From assembly GCF_020360975.1 (NCBI RefSeq), contig NW_025408670.1, positions 6,324,001-6,388,000 on the forward strand: DNA of 64,000 bases, given 5' to 3'. Position numbers and translations under genes: made by a program. The DNA is from Hirsutella rhossiliensis. Lineage: Eukaryota > Ascomycota > Sordariomycetes > Hypocreales > Ophiocordycipitaceae. Of the stretch, positions 58,274 to 64,000 are shown in pieces. The notes beneath the pieces are model-generated. The model saw only the letters and a list, made by a program, of their open reading frames with translations, ran no database searches and was not told the DNA's origin. The first letter of the stretch is position 1, and each line of letters begins with the position of its first letter.

Positions 58274-59079
58274 TCACATATTCAAGAGCCCTCCGAGGTC
58301 TTTGTCCATGGCCAGTAACCTTGCCTGCAGCTCCTTTTTCTTGAGCTCCATCTCGCGCGCCTCGTCCTCTTCTCGGCGCAAGTCAGCCTCGGTCCAGAGC
58401 TCGCTCTCGTCCTCGGGGGCTTGGTGTTGCTGCTCGTCGTCGTCGTCGTCGCCGAGCCAGCCCTTGTTCATGCTTGCAAGCTGCTCGGCCTGCTCGGCGA
58501 CCTTTGCTTCGTAGTAGGCGGTGGTGTTTTTACCGTTGCGATAGCGGCTTCGCAGGGCAGCGATGCGCTCGCGGGCGCCGGGCAGCTCATAGACGCCGCA
58601 GAGCTTCTCGGCGCCGCGGAGCAGCACGTCGACGTCGACGTCTCCCTTGCGATCGGCGCGCAGCTGCTCGTGCATCTCGCCGCCCAGGACGGCGGCGACG
58701 GCGGTGCGGCGGCGTGGGTGGGTGGAGCCGCGACCGGGGCCGGCGGCCGTCACCTCGCCCTCGGCGACATTGAAGACGGTCTGACGGCGGTTGGCGGAGG
58801 GCTGGGACTCGAGGTCGGGGCTGCGGAGGGAGGCAGAGGGGGGCGGTGGCGGCGGAACGGAGAAGAGGGCGCGCTCATGGGCTTCGGTGTCGCGGATGAG
58901 GCATGTGATGTCGTGGCTGGACAGGAGGGCGTTTGTGAATATCTTGGGAGGAGGGAAGCTATTGTGGGTCAGCGAGATGGATGGCTGGCAATGCGATTGG
59001 AATGCGCGACGTACTGGAGGGCGTCGATGCCTTGACAGGAGTAGGCGATTTGTTCGAGGTGGGCGGAGAGGAGAGACAT
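58274..59079 (-). CDS. spc34: DASH/Dam1 complex subunit Spc34
   Basis: Fungal-specific kinetochore ring component that couples chromosomes to microtubule ends. Exon 1 is 59079-59015 and exon 2 is 58958-58274 (56-nt intron), giving 249 aa. The N-terminus MSLLSAHLEQIAYSCQGIDAL joins HFPPPKIFTNALLSSHDITCL, then IRDTEAHERALFSVPPPPPPS. Conserved blocks RRQTVFNVAEGEVTA and RRRTAVAAVLGGEMHEQL contain an Ipl1/Aurora-type RRRT site. VDVLLRGAEKLCGVYELPGARERI leads into a C-terminal coiled coil with an acidic DDDDDEQQ patch. Only 59 bp separate its stop from the convergent DsbA-like gene. Confidence 0.93.
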
Positions 59080-60477
59080 GGCGGCCGTCAAGGGAGAGGG
59101 ATGGCTCGAGATGGCTGTGTGAAGCGGCATGTAGATGCAGATGGATGGTGAAGAAAGTTTGACGCGGGGGCGGGCCCGTAAAGTATTCGGGCCGCGTCCA
59201 GCGCGTCTTGGTGCGAGAGAGAAAAGGGACGGCGCTTCGAGCACGGCTTAGTGGATGCAGGGCCCCATCTCGAATAGCTGTAGTCGGAGTGTCGGTCGCA
59301 AGGCAGCAAATTATTATACATCTCAATTTCTACGGAGTAGACGGTTGACTGACAGAGTGAATGCCTTTCGAGTCTCTCCGCTGGCTGTTTGGATTGTGCT
59401 GCGCCGGTCGGTCGGAGGTACCATGAGCAAAGGTACCTACCTACCTTACCTAGGTACCTACCTACCTACCTAGGTACCTACCTACCTACCTAGGTACCCA
59501 CCCGTTGAGGCTAGGTACCTAGGTACCGCAAGGTAGATAGGTACCTACCTAAGTCGGTAGGTGGCCCCTTTTCTTAGGCTTCCTCCTTGCCTCTGAATCT
59601 CTACACGGTTCCCTGCCTTTTACCATGCTTCGGCAACGGTCGTCATTTAGATTCGTGGCTTGCGACCAAGTAAACGGTCTCCTCGAGAGCCGAGCACACA
59701 CGCGGCCCGAATGCATTCATTCAGGCGCCCCCCCCCCAGCCAGGGAGCACTGGAATTTGCTGGCCTCGCGAGTTTGCGCCAAGTACTCTGTACATACTGT
59801 GCGTTTGCAGATCGCCCGGCTTGGCCTACCCACAGGTGGCTCCTCACCAGCAGAACGGCCCCACGACCCCCTTGTCATGGTTCCCTCCCCGCCTCATGAT
59901 GCACCCGAGAGTCTCGATATTCTGTCTTAGTGGCTTCTGTCTTTTTCTTGGCGGCCATCTCATTCTCACGGACTCCGTACCCTTTTCTCCCATTGTTAAC
60001 TTACTTATTCCGCCAGCTTCCCCGAGGGCCTCCACTCCGTGCACGATCCTCCCCCTTTACTGCGGGCGTATGTAATCCGAGCTACCTCGCTCCTCACCCA
60101 TCTTCCCTGGCAAGCCCGGGTACCTACCTGCCTACCTCGGTGTCCATCGGCCAACTCATATCAAGCTCCCCTTTCCACCAGTCGGTAAAGCCGCCATCCG
60201 CCGCCACCTCCTCTGACCACCGCTGAAACTGCCACCGCTGTCCACTGCCGTCCACTGCCGTCCATCTCGTCTCTCCTTCGCCCTGGGATGCAACACCATA
60301 CCTGTGTCCTGACGGCTGACCTTTGCGTGCGAGAGGGCGCCGTCTAGACCAGCTAGCGCCCCTTATTCCCCGACCACCGGCCATTCCCGTCGCCACCTGC
60401 GACCGCTCCGACGCATCTTCCTCACCTCGAGCCTCCAACCTCCTCCCCCCTGCCCAGTCCGCGGGCAATCCTCCAAC
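59080..60477. other. Divergent spacer, spc34 / GT90
   Basis: Contains the GGTACCTACCTA array (listed next), TACGGAGTA at 59331-59339 and a long C/T-rich stretch with ACCGCTGTCCACTGCCGTCCACTGCCGTCC before the GT90 start. No coding frame is supported. Confidence 0.5.
59429..59560. repeat. GGTACCTACCTA repeat array
   Basis: Dense repeats of CCTA and GGTACC. Two perfect 20-bp units, GGTACCTACCTACCTACCTA, lie at 59453-59472 and 59473-59492, with degenerate copies on both sides. Many AGGTACCT palindromes are embedded. Confidence 0.9.
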
Positions 60478-62514
60478 ATGGTCAAGAAGATGCTATCCCC
60501 AGGCCCGTTTCCGCGAAGGCCTTCGGGCTTTGTCCGATACCTTGTCGTCTCCGTCCTGCTCCTCGTCGCCTTCTTCTCTTTGCACCGCAGCTCTCGCGAC
60601 ATATACGTCTCCTCCGCCATATTGCGCCGCCCCTTGCACGACACGTCTCTGAATCCGGGGTTGGCATTTGAAAAGATTGCGTCAAAACCTCACCGGCCCA
60701 TGTTAAAGCATCAGCCTTCCGCCGACGAGCCCAAGGCCCCGCTGCCAGTCAACCCCGATCAGCATCACCACCCCATCGACAAGTTGATATACGATGCCCA
60801 GCACTCCTTTGCCGAGCTCATGTCCAAAGAGTCCAAGACGGTAGAGCAGGCTGCCGAGGCATACCGCAAGCGCCGCGGTCGCCACCCTCCCCCGGGCTTC
60901 GACAAGTGGCACGAGTTTGCTCGCTCGCACAACGTCGTCCTGGTCGAGGACTTCTTTGACCAGATTCACCACGACATCGAGCCGTTCTGGGGCATGGAAC
61001 CCTTGGATATGCGGCGCCGAGCCAGCCAGGCTGAGATGACAATCAATATTCGAAAGGGCAATGCCTCGGCCGCATCAGACTGGTTCTGGACAAAGATATG
61101 GCTCGAGATGATCAAGGAGATTGAGCACGGTCTCCCCGACATGGACATTGCCTTGAACGCCATGGACGAGCCCAGACTTGTCGTTCCTTGGGAGGACATC
61201 AACGGGTACATGGAAAAGGCAGCCAAGACGGTCAAGCTGCCCGACGCCAAAACTGTCGTGTCTACGTTCCAGACGCTCCCGGCTCCCCAGACGGACGAGC
61301 TGGGCGTCAAGGTCCCCAAGATAGAGTGGGAGGGTACCAGTGAGTCGACTGATTCCCAAAACTGCATCAGACTGTGCACGGGCGTCCGAAGAGCTAACAT
61401 GTGCAAAGAGCCGTACTGGTCCGTTGCCCGCCGCGGTTGCTCCCCAGACAGTCCCGCTCGCGAAGCCCCCCTGCAGGAGTCGTTCGCCGATCCTCCCGTC
61501 ATCTGCAACAAGTACGCCGCTCAACATCTTCACGAAGGCTACGTTGCCAACTACACCAAGTCCAACGAGCTCTGCCACCAGCCGGATCTACAGGGTCTCG
61601 AGGGCATCCTCATCGAGCCCATTTCCACTAGCGCGACCAAAATCATGTTCCCCATGTTTGGCGGCTCCAAGCTCACGGTCAACAACGAAATCCTCCTGCC
61701 CGCGCCCATGTACTGGAGCGAGGAGGAGCGCTTCACTGGCGGCGGCGCTCGTGGCGCTCGCTGGGCCGACAAGAACAATACGATCGTCTGGCGCGGCGTT
61801 GCCACTGGTGGCAAGAACCGTGAGACCAACTGGAGAGGCTTTCAGCGCCATCGCTTCGTGTCCATGGGCAACGGGACCAAGATCGGGCTGGTCGAGTCGG
61901 GCAAGGCGAGAGCCGAGAACTTTGTCCTGCCCAGCGACGAGTACCACGTGAACCCGGCACAGCATGGCAAGCTGGGCGAATGGGTCGCCGAGTTTTCCGA
62001 CGTTGCCTTTATCGATCTCTTCTGCGACCCCCCACAGGACGGGGGCTGCAACTATACCGACTTTTACTTTGAGCCCCAGTCCGCCGTCAAAATGGCTGAG
62101 CAGTTCAACTCCAAGTTCCTGCCAGACATTGACGGCAACTCGTTCTCGGGGCGCTACCTCGGATTCCTGCGGTCGACGTCGCTGCCTATCAAGGCCACCG
62201 TCTGGCGAGAATGGCACGACAGCCGCCTCGTGCCGTGGAAGCACTTTGTACCCATGGACAACCGCTTCTCCGACTACTACGGCATCATGGAGTACTTCCT
62301 CGGGTACAAGGGCCGCAACGACCACGACGCCGCCGCCGAGAAGATTGCCACCGAGGGCAAGGAGTGGGCGGAGCGGGTGCTCCGCAAGGAAGACATGTTG
62401 GTATACGTCATGCGGCTGCTGCTCGAGTATGCGCGCGTCCTCGACGACCGACGAGAGACCATGGGCTGGGTGGCCGACCTCCTCAAAGATTCATCTCTGA
62501 AAGAGTCACGGTAG
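60478..62514 (+). CDS. GT90 (CAP10-like) glycosyltransferase
   Basis: Type II Golgi/ER membrane protein. Exons are 60478-61339 and 61409-62514, giving 655 aa. The 69-nt intron is in frame and stop-free, but has GTGAGT, a CTAAC branch site and CAAAG; splicing restores EWEGTKPYWSVARRGCSPDS. The N-terminal anchor is about residues 20-36 (RYLVVSVLLLVAFFSLH), followed by a stem. The catalytic domain has DKWHEFARSHNVVLVEDFFDQI, KIMFPMFGGSKLTVNNEILLPAPMYW, NNTIVWRGVATGGKNRETNWRGFQRHRF, DEYHVNPAQHGKLGEW and GRYLGFLRSTSLPIKATVWREWHDSRL..WKHFVPMDNRFSDYY. CAZy family GT90 includes fungal beta-xylosyltransferases; donor and acceptor here are unproven. Confidence 0.9.
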   Translation: MVKKMLSPGPFPRRPSGFVRYLVVSVLLLVAFFSLHRSSRDIYVSSAILRRPLHDTSLNPGLAFEKIASKPHRPMLKHQPSADEPKAPLPVNPDQHHHPIDKLIYDAQHSFAELMSKESKTVEQAAEAYRKRRGRHPPPGFDKWHEFARSHNVVLVEDFFDQIHHDIEPFWGMEPLDMRRRASQAEMTINIRKGNASAASDWFWTKIWLEMIKEIEHGLPDMDIALNAMDEPRLVVPWEDINGYMEKAAKTVKLPDAKTVVSTFQTLPAPQTDELGVKVPKIEWEGTSESTDSQNCIRLCTGVRRANMCKEPYWSVARRGCSPDSPAREAPLQESFADPPVICNKYAAQHLHEGYVANYTKSNELCHQPDLQGLEGILIEPISTSATKIMFPMFGGSKLTVNNEILLPAPMYWSEEERFTGGGARGARWADKNNTIVWRGVATGGKNRETNWRGFQRHRFVSMGNGTKIGLVESGKARAENFVLPSDEYHVNPAQHGKLGEWVAEFSDVAFIDLFCDPPQDGGCNYTDFYFEPQSAVKMAEQFNSKFLPDIDGNSFSGRYLGFLRSTSLPIKATVWREWHDSRLVPWKHFVPMDNRFSDYYGIMEYFLGYKGRNDHDAAAEKIATEGKEWAERVLRKEDMLVYVMRLLLEYARVLDDRRETMGWVADLLKDSSLKESR

Positions 62515-62937
62515 GACCGATGGCTTTGACTTGAGTGGCCAGAGAGCCGAAAGCCGTGTACAATTTTTGGTCTTTGATTTGGATATTGACTTGCGGCGGC
62601 GTTTGGGCGTGCACCAACTACCCCTTTTGATACCAGCATTCAGCTAGAATGGGCGAGTGCCTACAAGCCTACTTAGACAGTTGAAGCACACTCAGGGGCA
62701 TGGACAGGTAGGAGTTACTGTTGGGTCGGGACGTTTCAGAGGATAAATGGATGATTAGGGCCCTGCGGGCTGGTGTTCCTACACTCTGGAGACGCAGGGA
62801 AAATCAAAGTTGACACGTTCACGTCCGTTGGCAGTTTGATATGTCCGCAACTCCCACTCGCTCATATCCCCATGCTGCCCTGTCTCCACCACTTCAGTTG
62901 GCGCTGCGCAGCCATGCTTGGTCCTCCCACATCTCTT
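62515..62937. other. Spacer between convergent genes
   Basis: 3' flanks of the GT90 gene (+) and the secreted-protein gene (-). No feature recognised. Confidence 0.5.
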
Positions 62938-63904
62938 TCACTGCTCTTCTGGATTCTCACGGCGGTTCTGAAGCTCGGCCCGATCTCTCTCGACAATCTT
63001 GTCGGCTGGGCTCTCGTAGTCGAGCGGTAAGGTAGGCTCTGACAGGTCCCCAGGCCACAGGCACTTCACGTAGCCGAGGCGGCGCAAGCGACTCAGGCGC
63101 GTCCTCAGGTCGTGATAGTAGTCGTCGAGGGCGTGATCCTTGAAGTAGCGGCACTGGCCGCTGGGCGCAGGACGGGAGGAGTGGCCGTCGACTTGGATGG
63201 AGAGCCAGTATTTTGCTTGCCAAGGGTGGAAGCCGACGCCGACGCCGATGGCTGCGGGAGCGTGGTATATGGGGCGGTATACTGCGTTAGGACAGACGGG
63301 TCATCAGCTTTGCTCTTCCGTCCACGCGAGAGAGAAAGGGGAGGGGGGTGTTTGGAGAGCGAGGAGGTGAAAGCACCGCAAACGCACCGACAGAGGTCTT
63401 GTTCGTCTCGGGATTGCGACTCTCATACTCGGCGAACAAGGTGCGCTGGGGGTTATACAAGCGCCGCAGCAACAAGGCCAGCATGCGCACGAGGTCATCG
63501 CGACCACCGCCCGAGAGAGAACTGCGGTGGACATCAAAGACGCCCTCGAGGGTGACGCTGACATTGGTGCGCACGGGGGCGCGGTCGTCGGCGAGCATGA
63601 TGGTGCCCGGCACGGCCATGGCACGGCGGAAGCACGCGCGCTGATCGGACGGGCACGCGCGCGTCACGTAGTCGACAAAGTCCCACGGCGCCATCTCGAG
63701 CGGCCATGCGCCGGCGAGGTCGGCGATGCGCACGATGACGCTGGCGCGCGGGTCGAGGTGGTGCCACAGCTTCTTGCAGCGGCTGTAGCGGTCGAGGAAG
63801 TTGGCGTGTGCGGCGTGCGAGAGGAGGAGGAGGAGGAGGAGGAGGAGGAGTGGTAGCAGGTGCGTGAGGGAGAGGGTGCTGGGGAGGTGGCGTGGCGGGA
63901 GCAT
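62938..63904 (-). CDS. Secreted or membrane-anchored fungal protein of unknown function
   Basis: Exon 1 is 63904-63388 and exon 2 is 63281-62938 (106-nt intron), giving 286 aa. The ATG at 63904 starts a signal peptide whose core is about ten Leu in a row (from a GAG/CTC microsatellite), with probable cleavage after SHAAHA. The mature part begins NFLDRYSRCKKLWHHLDPRASV, with MAPWDFVDYVTRACPSDQRACF. Four Cys before the intron and two after could form disulfides. Exon 2 reads VYRPIYHAPAAIGVGVGFHP, SIQVDGHSS, then YYHDLRTRLSRLRRLGYVKCLWPGDLSEP and a charged end. Possible N-glycosylation sites are NVS and NKT. I do not recognise the family. An in-frame ATG at 63982 is less likely. Confidence 0.72.
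63821..63850. repeat. (GAG)10 microsatellite inside a signal peptide
   Basis: Ten GAG triplets; on the minus strand they are ten CTC codons giving the poly-Leu core of the signal peptide of the gene at 62938-63904. Confidence 0.9.
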
Positions 63905-64000
63905 TGCGGCTGTCGTGGACGAGCTGGGGGGAGTGTTGTGGGTGTGCGGAAAGGGGGTCGTGGATATTGTGCCTCTTTTCAATGCGGTCCTTGTCTCGCG

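Overview
The window looks like nuclear DNA of a filamentous ascomycete, most likely a Sordariomycete close to Hypocreales. Genes are separated by 0.3-3.5 kb. Introns are short (about 49-90 nt, one of 173), with GT..AG ends and CTNAC/CTGAC-like branch sites. The genes include a DIM-2 type cytosine methyltransferase, the fungal DASH subunit Spc34, a WSC membrane protein and a saccharopine dehydrogenase of the alpha-aminoadipate lysine pathway, all typical of fungi. I see no virus, plasmid, CRISPR array, insertion sequence, rRNA or convincing tRNA. Species cannot be named from the sequence alone.

Layout: histone H1 (1969-2974); a proline-rich unknown (4638-6353); vacuolar aspartic protease Pep4 (8370-9710); a Q/P-rich probable nuclear protein (10889-13771); Lys1 (14925-16155, minus); a WSC-domain sensor-like protein (19704-20673); a WD40-like, possible Nup37 nucleoporin (22142-24349); FEN1/Rad27 (25169-26471); a cytochrome b5-acyl-CoA dehydrogenase fusion (27369-29160); the P-body helicase Dhh1 (29853-31494); a mitochondrial DUF155/Rmd1-family protein (33265-34572, minus); Sec14 (35129-36335); kinetochore Mis14/Nsl1 (36835-37624, minus); a 134-aa four-exon protein that is easy to miss (39484-40116, minus); proteasome ATPase Rpt3 (41780-43216); a folliculin/Lst7 homologue (44073-45521, minus); DIM-2 (48957-52855, minus); replication factor Sld2 (53618-55083, minus); a RING-H2 protein (55561-56817); a DsbA/FrnE-like thioredoxin-fold protein (57489-58214); Spc34 (58274-59079, minus); a GT90/CAP10-like glycosyltransferase (60478-62514); and an unknown secreted protein (62938-63904, minus).

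These are mostly housekeeping genes with no operon-like or biosynthetic-cluster logic. There is a loose concentration of chromosome-biology genes: H1, FEN1, Mis14/Nsl1, DIM-2, Sld2 and Spc34. Two of them have promoter motifs fitting G1/S control: paired MluI boxes before sld2 and an E2F/MBF-like site before rad27. The lys1 promoter carries a Gcn4/CPC1-type TGAGTCA. Several spacers hold GTAC-rich islands, GGTACCTACCTA repeats, a perfect 18-bp palindrome and long purine/pyrimidine tracts. I did not find a clear new multi-gene system. The best leads are the hidden small gene, the b5-ACAD fusion, the probable intron directly after the dim-2 start codon, the in-frame readable introns of dhh1 and the GT90 gene, and the repeat islands.
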